The position numbers and the translations under genes were made by a program. From JBDTYT01 sp040005555 (GTDB lineage: Bacteria; Actinomycetota; UBA4738; HRBIN12), in contig JBDTYT010000023.1 of NCBI GenBank assembly GCA_040005555.1, positions 1-22,475 on the forward strand: a stretch of 22,475 nt of DNA, given 5' to 3'. Shown piece by piece: positions 1 to 7,443 of the stretch. The number at the start of each line of letters is the position of its first letter. The first letter of the stretch is position 1. The notes under the pieces were generated by a model. That model worked only from the letters and a program-made list of their open reading frames with translations, was not told where the DNA came from and searched no databases.

Positions 1-30
1 CCAGGCGCCGCGCGGTCTGCGGGCGGCCCC

Positions 31-36
31 TAGAAT
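31..36 (+). promoter_or_regulatory. Possible -10 box upstream of resB
   Basis: TAGAAT matches the TANNNT form of a -10 element and lies 11 bases before the ATG at 48. Transcription would start near base 43, giving a leader of only a few bases. No ribosome binding site is visible before the ATG, which fits a near-leaderless message. No -35 box is recognisable and only 30 bases of upstream sequence are available. In frame 1 the same TAG is a stop, so bases 1-33 could also be the tail of an upstream gene, but nothing there is recognisable. Confidence 0.35.
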
Positions 37-47
37 CGGGCTCCGGC

Positions 48-1571
48 ATGTCGGCCCCATCCATGACCTTGCGGCAGTCCGTCGCCCTCGTGTGGCGGAG
101 CCTGCGATCGATGCGCACGGCACTCGTGCTGCTGTTGCTGCTCGCGCTCGCGGCGGTGGCGGGTTCGCTCGTCCCCCAGATCGGCCTGTCCGACGCGAGG
201 ATCGTCTCCATCTTCCGCGACCACCCGCTCCGAGCTCGGATCTACGACCAGCTCGGTTTGTTCGACGTCTACGGCTCGTGGTGGTTCACGGTGATCTACT
301 CGCTCCTCCTCGTCTCGCTCGGCGCGTGTCTGCTCCCTCGCACACGGGCGATGGTGCGGAACATCCGCACGAGGCCCGTGCCCGCTCGCGACCTCGACGC
401 CATGCGCCACTACGCCGAGGTCGCCGTCCCCACCGAGCCCGACCGGGCGATCCGAGGCGCCCGATCGGTGCTGCGCCGGCGCTTCTTCCGCGTCCGCGGG
501 CCGAACGGGCAGCCATCGCTCGCCGCGGACAAGGGACTCGCGCGAGAGGCCGGCAGCCTGCTGTTCCACTGGTCGTTCTTCCTCCTGCTGGTCGGCATCG
601 TGTTCGGGAAAGGCACGGGGTTCAGCGGCAAGGCCGTGATCGTCGAGGGCCAGACGTGGACCGAGGCACACGCGAGCTATGACGGTTCGGTGCGCGAGGG
701 CCGGTTCCTCGACGATCACCACACCGGCGTGCAGATCCACGTGGACGACTTCACCGCCACGTACCGTTCGAACGGACAGCCGGAGGACTTCGTCACGCAC
801 GCCGAGCTGCTCGACGCCGCGGGGAGGCCGGTGCGGACGGTCGACATCCGCGTGAACCACCCCGCCGAGATCGACGGCGTGAAGTTCTACCAATTCGGCT
901 ACGGCTGGGCTCCGGTCATCCGCGTCGAGCACGACGGCGTACCGATCTTCGACGGGCCGGTCGTGTGCCGGCAAGATCCCGTACCCAAGGGCGTGAGCGC
1001 TCTGCAGCTTCCGTGGAACTGCGTGGTGAAGCTCTCGTCCCTGCGGCCCCAGGTGGGGATCGCGTTCCGGCTCTGGCCCGACAGCCGGGCGCTGTACACG
1101 CTGCTCGACACCGGACAGTCGATGCCGATGCTCACCGAGTTCGCGCCCGTCATGACCTACACGGCGTACGAGGGCGATCTGCGCGCCGACCAGATCACGA
1201 GCGTGGCGGTCCTCGACACGGCTTCGATGCGGTCCTTCGACGACGGCGCGCTCGGCGCGGGCGAGTCGGTCGACATCGGCCACGGGCTCACCGTGTCCTT
1301 CCCTGACCTGCGGCAGTACACCGTCCTGCAGGTGAGCCGCGACCGAGGTCTGTGGATCGTGTTCCTGGCCGCTATCCTTCTGCTGCTCGGCCTGCTGCCG
1401 GCGCTGTACACCTCGAGGCGCAAGCTGTGGGTCACGGCCGAGCCGGACGGGACGGGCTCGGTGCTGAAGGTCGGTGGGTTCGCCCTCCAGCGCCGGAGCC
1501 AGTTCGAGGAGGAGTTCGCCCGCCTCGTGCGCGAGATCGGGCGGACCGGGGAAGCGAAGGTGGGCCCGTGA
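48..1571 (+). CDS. resB: ResB/Ccs1 cytochrome c biogenesis protein
   Basis: This 507-residue membrane protein resembles ResB (Ccs1), which works with CcsB in System II cytochrome c maturation, moving heme across the membrane and attaching it to CxxCH apocytochromes. Visible features are three hydrophobic segments near residues 25-44, 78-97 and 168-187, the third containing FHWSFF with H174. A large extracytoplasmic domain follows, with the family-typical NHP...GVKFYQFGYGW region near 270-287, then a last membrane segment near 434-454 and a short cytoplasmic tail. The start at 48 is preferred; an ATG at 63 is the alternative. The stop overlaps the GTG of ccsB by four bases (GTGA), so the two are probably translated together. 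The likely client is the cytochrome c domain of CtaC just downstream (inference). Family assignment is firm. Confidence 0.93.
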   Translation: MSAPSMTLRQSVALVWRSLRSMRTALVLLLLLALAAVAGSLVPQIGLSDARIVSIFRDHPLRARIYDQLGLFDVYGSWWFTVIYSLLLVSLGACLLPRTRAMVRNIRTRPVPARDLDAMRHYAEVAVPTEPDRAIRGARSVLRRRFFRVRGPNGQPSLAADKGLAREAGSLLFHWSFFLLLVGIVFGKGTGFSGKAVIVEGQTWTEAHASYDGSVREGRFLDDHHTGVQIHVDDFTATYRSNGQPEDFVTHAELLDAAGRPVRTVDIRVNHPAEIDGVKFYQFGYGWAPVIRVEHDGVPIFDGPVVCRQDPVPKGVSALQLPWNCVVKLSSLRPQVGIAFRLWPDSRALYTLLDTGQSMPMLTEFAPVMTYTAYEGDLRADQITSVAVLDTASMRSFDDGALGAGESVDIGHGLTVSFPDLRQYTVLQVSRDRGLWIVFLAAILLLLGLLPALYTSRRKLWVTAEPDGTGSVLKVGGFALQRRSQFEEEFARLVREIGRTGEAKVGP

Positions 1572-2512
1572 GCTCCGAGACGTGGGCGAGGATCTCCACC
1601 GACACGTTCAACGTCACGTTCTTCGCCTACCTCGCCGCGATGGTCGGTGATTTCCACTACCTCGCGTTCCGGCGCAAGCCCGTCTGGCGCGCCGCGCTGT
1701 TCCTCACGACGATCGGTCTCGGTTCGCAGGGGATCTCGCTCGTGACGCGTGGGCTCGCGGCGGGCCGGATCCCGATCGGCAACATGTACGAGTTCTCGCT
1801 GCTGCTGACGTTCCTCATCGTCCTCGCGTACCTGGGGCTCGTGGAGGGCGTCTCGAAGGTGCGCACGCTCGGTGGGTTCGTGCTGGCGTTCGTGGTGGTG
1901 ACCCTCGCGATCGCGGTGCTGTTCCTGTACGTCGGTCCGGCTCCGCTGATCCCGGCGCTGAACTCGTACTGGCGGCAGATCCACGTGACCTCGATGATCC
2001 TCAGCTCCTCGCTGCTGGCGCTCGGCTGCATCATCACGATCCTGTACCTGGTGAAGGACCGCCGAGAACGCAGGGACGCTTCGATGCCGCCCCCGATCAT
2101 GGGTGGCGCGATCGATCTCGGATCGGAGACCCCGCCGCACTTCGAGGCGGGCGCCGACGAGCCCGTGGGCGCGGCCACATCGAGGAAGGGGTGGCTCCCT
2201 GCGGCGGCCGTGCTCGACAGGCTCGCCTATCGCATGATCGCGTTCGCCTTCCCGATCTGGACGTTCGGGATCATCACCGGGGCGATCTGGGCCGAGAGCG
2301 CGTGGGGCCGCTACTGGGGTTGGGATCCGAAGGAGACGTGGTCGTTCATCACGTGGACGATCTTCGCGGGCTACCTGCACGCGCGCGCGACGTCCGGGTG
2401 GAAGGGCCGCCGAGCCGCGGTGATCGCCCTCGTGGGGTTCGTGTCGTTGCTCATCACGTACTACGCCGTGAACCTATGGATCGTGGGATTGCACTCGTAC
2501 GCAGGGGTGTGA
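1568..2512 (+). CDS. ccsB: CcsB/ResC (CcsA-type) heme handling protein
   Basis: This 314-residue multi-pass membrane protein is the partner of ResB in System II cytochrome c maturation. The diagnostic tryptophan-rich WWD motif is present as WGRYWGWDPKETWSFITW at residues 247-264. Conserved histidines appear at H139 (QIHV), H271 (YLHAR) and H309 (GLHSYAG), the positions expected for heme ligation in the family. About seven or eight hydrophobic segments are visible, with a hydrophilic loop near 163-210 that is longer than in many homologues. An in-frame ORF extends further upstream, but that part lies inside resB; the GTG at 1568, overlapping the resB stop, gives the usual family length. The stop is followed by an 85-base gap before ctaC. 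Confidence 0.94.
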   Translation: MSSETWARISTDTFNVTFFAYLAAMVGDFHYLAFRRKPVWRAALFLTTIGLGSQGISLVTRGLAAGRIPIGNMYEFSLLLTFLIVLAYLGLVEGVSKVRTLGGFVLAFVVVTLAIAVLFLYVGPAPLIPALNSYWRQIHVTSMILSSSLLALGCIITILYLVKDRRERRDASMPPPIMGGAIDLGSETPPHFEAGADEPVGAATSRKGWLPAAAVLDRLAYRMIAFAFPIWTFGIITGAIWAESAWGRYWGWDPKETWSFITWTIFAGYLHARATSGWKGRRAAVIALVGFVSLLITYYAVNLWIVGLHSYAGV

Positions 2513-2540
2513 GATCCGTGCCCGGCTCGAATCTGAAGGG

Positions 2541-2549
2541 TGGTACAGT
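2541..2549 (+). promoter_or_regulatory. Extended -10 promoter for the cta operon
   Basis: TGGTACAGT is an extended -10 element (TGN followed by TACAGT at 2544-2549) in the gap between ccsB and ctaC. Transcription would start near 2556 and give a leader of about 42 bases ending in a good ribosome binding site, GGAGG at 2583-2587, ten bases before the GTG of ctaC. No convincing -35 box is seen, as is common for extended -10 promoters. Confidence 0.45.
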
Positions 2550-2555
2550 GCGCCT

Positions 2556-2576
2556 GCTTCGGTGCCTGCCCGAAGC
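2556..2576 (+). promoter_or_regulatory. Perfect stem-loop at the 5' end of the ctaC leader
   Basis: GCTTCGG (2556-2562) and CCGAAGC (2570-2576) form a perfect 7-bp stem with a 7-base loop. It begins at about the predicted transcription start and ends seven bases before the GGAGG ribosome binding site of ctaC. It lacks a U-tract, so it is not an intrinsic terminator. A role in RNA stability or control of translation is inference. Confidence 0.4.
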
Positions 2577-2597
2577 GTGCTCGGAGGTAGGGGGAAG

Positions 2598-3710
2598 GTG
2601 CGCAAGAAGACGCGGCTGCTCCTGGGCGCCGGCGCCCTGCTGCTCATCGCCGCGGCCTGCGCACCGAACGCCACCCAGAGCTCGCTCGATCCGCAGGGTC
2701 CGTACGCCCGCAAGTCCTACGACCTGTTCGTCCCGGTGTTCTGGGTGGCCGTCACGATCTTCGTCCTCGTCGAGGGCGCGCTGTTGCTCATCGCGATCAA
2801 ATACCGGCACCGGAAGGGCCGCGACAAGATCCCACCGCAGATCCACGGGAACACTCGGCTCGAGATCGCGTGGACGATCCTGCCGGCGTTGATCCTGGCC
2901 GGAGTGGCGGTCCCGACCGTGACCACGATCTTCGATCTCGCGCGCAAGCCGGCCGGCGAGGTCATGAACGTCCATGTGCTCGGTCACCAGTGGTGGTGGG
3001 AGTTCGATTACCCCGACCAGCAGATCATCACCGCGAACGAGATGCACATCCCCACCGGCATCCCGATCTACGTCACGCTCTGTTCCGTGGGTTCGGGCTA
3101 TCAGCAGGGGATCGGAGCACCGAGCGATTGTCAGCCTGGGCCGCCCGACGGCCAACCTCCGGCCGCGGTCGGGAACGCGGTGATCCACTCCTTCTGGGTG
3201 CCGGAGCTCGCTGGGACGCAGGACGTGGTTCCGGGGCGCGCGAACACCCTGCTGCTGCAGGCCGACCATCCTGGGACGTACACGGGTCAGTGCAAGGAGT
3301 TCTGCGGCCTCTCCCACGCGTACATGAAGTTCACGGTCGTCTCCCAAACGCCCGATGATTTCGCTGCGTGGGTGCGCGGCCAGCAGGCCGACGCGACGGC
3401 TCCGACGACCGGCAGCCTGGCGGCGACCGGTATGAACGAGTTCGTGAACGGTGCGTGCATCGCGTGCCACGCGATCCAAGGCGTCGAGGATCCCAACGGG
3501 AACCCCCTGGTCCAAAACGGCGGACCGAACCTCACGCACTTCGCGTCTCGGTCGTGCTTCGCCGGGTGCATGATGCCGACGAACGAGGAGAACCTCAAGA
3601 AATGGCTCGACGACCCACCGGCGGTGAAGGCGGGCTCGTGGATGCCGGACTACGGCCTGACCCCACAGCAGATCGATGCCCTCGCGGCGTACCTGCTCAC
3701 CCTCACATGA
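2598..3710 (+). CDS. ctaC: Cytochrome c oxidase subunit II with fused cytochrome c domain
   Basis: This 370-residue protein is the CuA subunit of a caa3-type oxidase, which receives electrons and passes them to heme a in CtaD. The N-terminus is a lipoprotein signal (LLLIAAAC, lipid cysteine C21), followed by two membrane helices near 43-67 and 88-112. The CuA domain shows H197 (HSFW) and C232-x-E234-x-C236-x3-H240-x2-M243. A C-terminal cytochrome c domain has C287-x2-C-H291 and probable axial M349 (WMP). Oddities: about 30 extra residues with two cysteines (C162, C178) precede the HSFW motif, and a second pair (C320, C324) lies in the cytochrome domain. The GTG at 2598 is chosen because GGAGG lies ten bases upstream and the signal peptide then starts VRKK; an upstream in-frame GTG at 2562 lies in the hairpin and has no such site. 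Confidence 0.95.
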   Translation: MRKKTRLLLGAGALLLIAAACAPNATQSSLDPQGPYARKSYDLFVPVFWVAVTIFVLVEGALLLIAIKYRHRKGRDKIPPQIHGNTRLEIAWTILPALILAGVAVPTVTTIFDLARKPAGEVMNVHVLGHQWWWEFDYPDQQIITANEMHIPTGIPIYVTLCSVGSGYQQGIGAPSDCQPGPPDGQPPAAVGNAVIHSFWVPELAGTQDVVPGRANTLLLQADHPGTYTGQCKEFCGLSHAYMKFTVVSQTPDDFAAWVRGQQADATAPTTGSLAATGMNEFVNGACIACHAIQGVEDPNGNPLVQNGGPNLTHFASRSCFAGCMMPTNEENLKKWLDDPPAVKAGSWMPDYGLTPQQIDALAAYLLTLT

Positions 3711-3720
3711 CGGAGGAACG

Positions 3721-5607
3721 ATGGCGAGCGTGAGCGTTCGGGCTGGTGGGGGCGGGGGCCGAGGTTTGCTCGCCCGGCCCACGGCGACGGACGGCTTCTG
3801 GAGCTGGTTCACCACGGTGGACCACAAGAAGATCGGGATCTTGTACGGGATCACCTCGTTCGCGTTCTTCATCGTGGGGGGCTCGGAGGCGCTGCTGATC
3901 AGGCTGCAGCTCGCGCGGCCCGACCAGAACATCCTGAAGCCATCGGTATACAACGAGATCTTCACGATGCACGGCATCACGATGGTGTTCCTCGTCGTGA
4001 TGCCGCTGTCGGCGGCGTTCATCAACTACCTGGTGCCGCTCATGATCGGCGCTCGCGACGTCGCCTTCCCTCGACTGAACGCCTTCAGCTACTGGGTGTT
4101 CCTCGCCGGCGGCCTCTTCATCTACTCGAGCTGGTTCCTCGGTGGCGCGCCGAACGGGGGATGGTTCGGGTACGCGCCCAACTCCGTCGTTGATCCCTCG
4201 CGCGGCATGACCTTCTACGCGATCGGATTGATCATCACCGGCATCGCCTCGACGGTTTCGGCGGTGAACCTGGCGGTCACGATCTTGAACATGCGCGCGC
4301 CCGGGATGACGTTGTTCCGCATGCCGGTGTTCGTGTGGATGAGCCTGGTCGTCCAGTTGCTGCTCGCGTTCTCGCTTCCGATCATCACCGTGGGGTTGGT
4401 GGAGCTCTTGTTCGACCGCAGGTTCGGGACCCATTTCTTCGATCCCGCCGCGGGCGGTGATCCGGTCCTGTGGCAGCACCTGTTCTGGTTGTTCGGCCAC
4501 CCCGAGGTGTACATCCTCGTCTTGCCGGCGATGGGCATCGTGTCCGAGATCTTGCCGGTGTTCTCGCGCAAGCCGTTGTTCGGCTACCAGTTCGTCGTGT
4601 TCAGCGGCATCGCCATCGGGTTCATCGGGTTCGGCGTGTGGGCGCATCACATGTTCGCGGTGGGTCTGGGACCGGTGGCGAACACCGCCTTCGGGATCTC
4701 GACGATGATCATCGGCGTGCCGACGGGCGTGAAGATCTTCAACTGGCTCGGCACTATGTGGAAGGGCGACATCCGCTTCACGACGCCGATGTTGTTCGCG
4801 GTGGGCTTCGTCGCGATGTTCGTGATCGGGGGCCTGTCAGGGGTGACGCACGCCGTCGTGCCGGCGGACTACCAGCAGACCGACACGTACTACATCGTGG
4901 CGCACTTCCACTACGTGCTGTTCGGCGGCGCGATCTTCGGGTTGTTCGGGGGGATGTACTACTGGTGGCCGAAGGTGTTCGGGCGGATGCTGAACGAGAA
5001 GGTCGGCAAGCTGCACTTCTGGATGATGCTCATCGGCTTCAACCTGACGTTCGGGCCGATGCACATCCTCGGGCTCCAGGGCATGCCGAGGCGGATCCAG
5101 AGCTACCCCGCGTCGCTCGGCCTCGACTTCTGGAACCTCGTCTCCTCGATCGGCGCGTTCACGATCGCGCTCTCGGTGCTCATCTTCATCGTGAACGCGG
5201 TGAGCAGTTTCCGAAAGCCCAAGGGGATGGAGGCGGACCCATGGGACGCGCGCACGCTCGAATGGTCCACGTCCTCGCCGCCGCCCGAGTACAACTTCGA
5301 GGAGGTCCCGGTGGTGCACTCGCTCGACGAGCTGTGGCGCCGCAAGTACGCCGAGACCGAAGGCGGCCGCGTGGTGCCGGTCGTGGCGGGCGGCTCGGGC
5401 ACCCAGGAGCACCTCGTCGAGAGCCCCCGGCACGGCGGCGGCCACGGGATCCACCTGCCCGGGCCGTCGTACTTCCCGGTCCTCGCCTCGATCGGGTTCC
5501 CGGTCCTCGGGTACGGGATCATCTTCAGCTGGCCGCTCGCCGTCGCCGGCGTCGTGGTCTTGCTGACCGGTCTGTACGGATGGGCTCTCGAGCCCTCGGC
5601 GGAGTAG
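3721..5607 (+). CDS. ctaD: Cytochrome c oxidase subunit I, A1-type heme-copper oxidase
   Basis: This 628-residue protein is the catalytic, proton-pumping subunit that reduces O2 to water. Twelve core helices are followed by a tail. Ligands are clear: low-spin heme a at H84 (TMHG) and H397, heme a3 at H395 (HFHYV), and CuB at H260, H309 and H310. Y264 of the GHPEVY motif is the expected cross-linked tyrosine. E262 in that motif, D113 in GARDVAFPRLN and K338 in TGVKIFNW mark the D and K proton channels, placing it in the A1 class. After residue 500 a hydrophilic stretch leads to a histidine/glycine-rich segment (570-577) and two extra hydrophobic helices (about 583-600 and 603-622). The ATG at 3721 has GGAGG at 3712-3716 and lies ten bases after the ctaC stop. 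Confidence 0.97.
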   Translation: MASVSVRAGGGGGRGLLARPTATDGFWSWFTTVDHKKIGILYGITSFAFFIVGGSEALLIRLQLARPDQNILKPSVYNEIFTMHGITMVFLVVMPLSAAFINYLVPLMIGARDVAFPRLNAFSYWVFLAGGLFIYSSWFLGGAPNGGWFGYAPNSVVDPSRGMTFYAIGLIITGIASTVSAVNLAVTILNMRAPGMTLFRMPVFVWMSLVVQLLLAFSLPIITVGLVELLFDRRFGTHFFDPAAGGDPVLWQHLFWLFGHPEVYILVLPAMGIVSEILPVFSRKPLFGYQFVVFSGIAIGFIGFGVWAHHMFAVGLGPVANTAFGISTMIIGVPTGVKIFNWLGTMWKGDIRFTTPMLFAVGFVAMFVIGGLSGVTHAVVPADYQQTDTYYIVAHFHYVLFGGAIFGLFGGMYYWWPKVFGRMLNEKVGKLHFWMMLIGFNLTFGPMHILGLQGMPRRIQSYPASLGLDFWNLVSSIGAFTIALSVLIFIVNAVSSFRKPKGMEADPWDARTLEWSTSSPPPEYNFEEVPVVHSLDELWRRKYAETEGGRVVPVVAGGSGTQEHLVESPRHGGGHGIHLPGPSYFPVLASIGFPVLGYGIIFSWPLAVAGVVVLLTGLYGWALEPSAE

Positions 5608-5615
5608 GAGCGATC

Positions 5616-6245
5616 GTGGCGAGCGACATCGCGCGGCCGGCCGGCACCCACGGCGTGCAGATCGAGCACCCGGCCACGAGCACGGGACTGCCGAACATGA
5701 AGCTCGCGATGTGGCTGTTCCTCGCCTCGGATTGCCTGCTGTTCGGAGCGCTCATCTCGACGTACGTCTTGTACCGCGGATCGAGCGTCGTCGGCCCCTA
5801 TCCTTCCGACGTCTTCGACATCCCCTACACCTCGGTGAGCTCCTTCGTGCTTCTGGCGAGCTCGCTCACCATGGTGCTCGCGCTCGCGGCGATCCAGCGC
5901 GGGGACCAGGGGCGCATGCGCATCTGGCTCCTCGCGACCGCGATGCTCGGCATGACCTTCGTCGGCGGACAGGTGTACGAGTTCACGACCTTCTTCAAGC
6001 ACGACCACCTCTCGCTCACGACGAACCTGTTCGGCACGACGTTCTACGTCCTGACGGGCTTCCACGGAACGCACGTCGCGATCGGCATCCTCATGCTGCT
6101 CTCGGTGTTCGGCTTGTCGCTCGGCGGTCGCATCACGCAGGACAAGGCCGAGACGGTCGAGCTCATCGGGCTGTACTGGCACTTCGTCGACATCGTGTGG
6201 ATCGTCATCTTCACGGTCGTCTACCTCATCCCGACGGGGAAGTGA
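5616..6245 (+). CDS. ctaE: Cytochrome c oxidase subunit III
   Basis: This 209-residue protein is oxidase subunit III, a membrane subunit that stabilises the catalytic core and proton uptake. Five hydrophobic segments are visible, consistent with the short bacterial form that lacks the first two helices of the seven-helix type. Family motifs include GFHGTHV at residues 148-154 and YWHFVDIVWI at 187-196, the usual C-terminal signature. The frame is open far upstream within ctaD, but the GTG at 5616 is chosen because GGAG at 5607-5610 precedes it by five bases and the protein then has normal length. It follows ctaD by eight bases and is followed after two bases by the subunit IV gene. Confidence 0.95.
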   Translation: MASDIARPAGTHGVQIEHPATSTGLPNMKLAMWLFLASDCLLFGALISTYVLYRGSSVVGPYPSDVFDIPYTSVSSFVLLASSLTMVLALAAIQRGDQGRMRIWLLATAMLGMTFVGGQVYEFTTFFKHDHLSLTTNLFGTTFYVLTGFHGTHVAIGILMLLSVFGLSLGGRITQDKAETVELIGLYWHFVDIVWIVIFTVVYLIPTGK

Positions 6246-6247
6246 CG

Positions 6248-6607
6248 ATGGCGAACGCGACGGACAGCGCCCCGGGGCACGCCGATCCTGCGGCACCCAC
6301 CGTGACCGCGCATCGCGGCGGGCACACCGTGCGGCATCCGAGCCCGAAGGAGTACATCCGGATCGCACTCATCCTGGGCGCCATCACGGGGGCCGAGGTG
6401 GGGATCTGGTACACGAACATGTCGCGGGCGCTGCTCATCCCGGCCTTGTTCTTCTTCGCGATCGTGAAGTTCGCGCTCGTCGTGCTGTGGTTCATGCACC
6501 TGCGGTTCGACAGCCGGACCTACTCGCGGTTCTTCCTGATGGGTCTCGCCCTTGCGGTGACCTTGTTCGTGGTCGTACTCCTCACGTTCAAGGCGTTCAG
6601 CGGCTGA
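6248..6607 (+). CDS. Cytochrome c oxidase subunit IV-like small membrane protein
   Basis: This 119-residue protein has a polar N-terminus of about 35 residues and three hydrophobic segments (about 36-53, 58-82 and 91-116). The arrangement, including FFFAIVKFALVVLWFMHLRF at 68-87, matches the bacterial cytochrome c oxidase subunit IV (CyoD/COX4_pro) family, a small accessory subunit with an assembly or stability role. It starts with ATG two bases after the ctaE stop, and its TGA overlaps the ATG of ctaG in the sequence TGATG. Translational coupling within the oxidase operon is likely. The family call rests on pattern and position; the exact subunit name varies between lineages. Confidence 0.85.
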   Translation: MANATDSAPGHADPAAPTVTAHRGGHTVRHPSPKEYIRIALILGAITGAEVGIWYTNMSRALLIPALFFFAIVKFALVVLWFMHLRFDSRTYSRFFLMGLALAVTLFVVVLLTFKAFSG

Positions 6608-7443
6608 TGGTCCTGCCACCCTGGCACGCCCACGTCGACGTCTGGCTCATCCTTGGATGGGTCGAGGCCGCGTACCTCATCGCGGTGCGTCGTCACGGCC
6701 GTGAGAGGTCGCCGCACGACCCGAACCGGAAGCGTCAGGCCCGCTTCTTCTCGGCGGGGATGCTCGTCTTGTGGATCGGCGCCGATTGGCCCATCCACGA
6801 CCTGGCCGAGCGGTACCTGTACTCGATCCACATGCTCCAGCACTTGCTGTTCACGCTCGTCGCGCCGCCGTTGCTGCTTGCCGGCATCCCCGCGTGGATG
6901 ATGCGCTCGGTCCTGCGCCCGAAGCTGGTCCGCGACGTCTGGCGGTTCCTCACGCGCCCGGTCGTGGCCCTCGTCGTGTTCAACGGCGTCCTCCTGTTCA
7001 CGCACTGGCCGGCGCTCCTGGATCGCGCGGTGGGCAACGAGCTGATGCATCTCTCGCTGCACCTGCTGCTCGTTTCAGCGGCGATGGTGATGTGGTGGCC
7101 GGTGATGTCGCCGCTTCCCGAGATGCCGGCGCTCACCCCGCCCGGACAGATGATGTACCTGTTCCTGCAGTCGCTCGCGCCCACGATCCCGGCGTCGTTC
7201 CTCACGTTCGGGCACACGCTGATCTACCCGGTGTACGGCACCTTCCCGAGGATCTGGGGCATCTCGGCGCTCACCGACCAGCTTCTCGCCGGCCTCGAGA
7301 TGAAGATCCTCGGCGGGTTCGTGCTGTGGGGCTTCATCACCTTCATCTTCTTCCGCTGGCACGCGCGTGAGGAGCGTGACGGCTGGGACGCGCTGTCCAT
7401 GCGCAACGTCGAGGCCGAGGTTCGCGCGAGGGTGACGAGGTGA
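6607..7443 (+). CDS. ctaG: CtaG-type (caa3_CtaG family) cytochrome c oxidase assembly factor
   Basis: This 278-residue multi-pass membrane protein resembles the Bacillus-type CtaG family (caa3_CtaG), needed for making active caa3 oxidase and distinct from Cox11, which has also been called CtaG. Family features include HMLQHLLFTLVAPPLLLAGIP near residues 75-95, FTHWPALLD near 135-143 and the conserved histidine-containing stretch MHLSLHLLL near 150-158. About seven hydrophobic segments are seen. Histidines and methionines near the membrane surface could bind copper (inference). The ATG overlaps the preceding stop by one base, and the stop overlaps the GTG of the cupredoxin gene. The position after subunits I-IV supports an assembly role. 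Confidence 0.9.
   Translation: MVLPPWHAHVDVWLILGWVEAAYLIAVRRHGRERSPHDPNRKRQARFFSAGMLVLWIGADWPIHDLAERYLYSIHMLQHLLFTLVAPPLLLAGIPAWMMRSVLRPKLVRDVWRFLTRPVVALVVFNGVLLFTHWPALLDRAVGNELMHLSLHLLLVSAAMVMWWPVMSPLPEMPALTPPGQMMYLFLQSLAPTIPASFLTFGHTLIYPVYGTFPRIWGISALTDQLLAGLEMKILGGFVLWGFITFIFFRWHAREERDGWDALSMRNVEAEVRARVTR

Noticed and set aside
1..47. C-terminus of an upstream gene
   Set aside because: Frame 1 ends with TAG at 31-33, but ten codons are too few to recognise a product, so no feature is called.
2454..4025. Minus-strand open frame of 523 codons opposite ctaC and ctaD
   Set aside because: It crosses the ctaC-ctaD boundary, has no recognisable domain and mirrors genes with full cofactor ligand sets.
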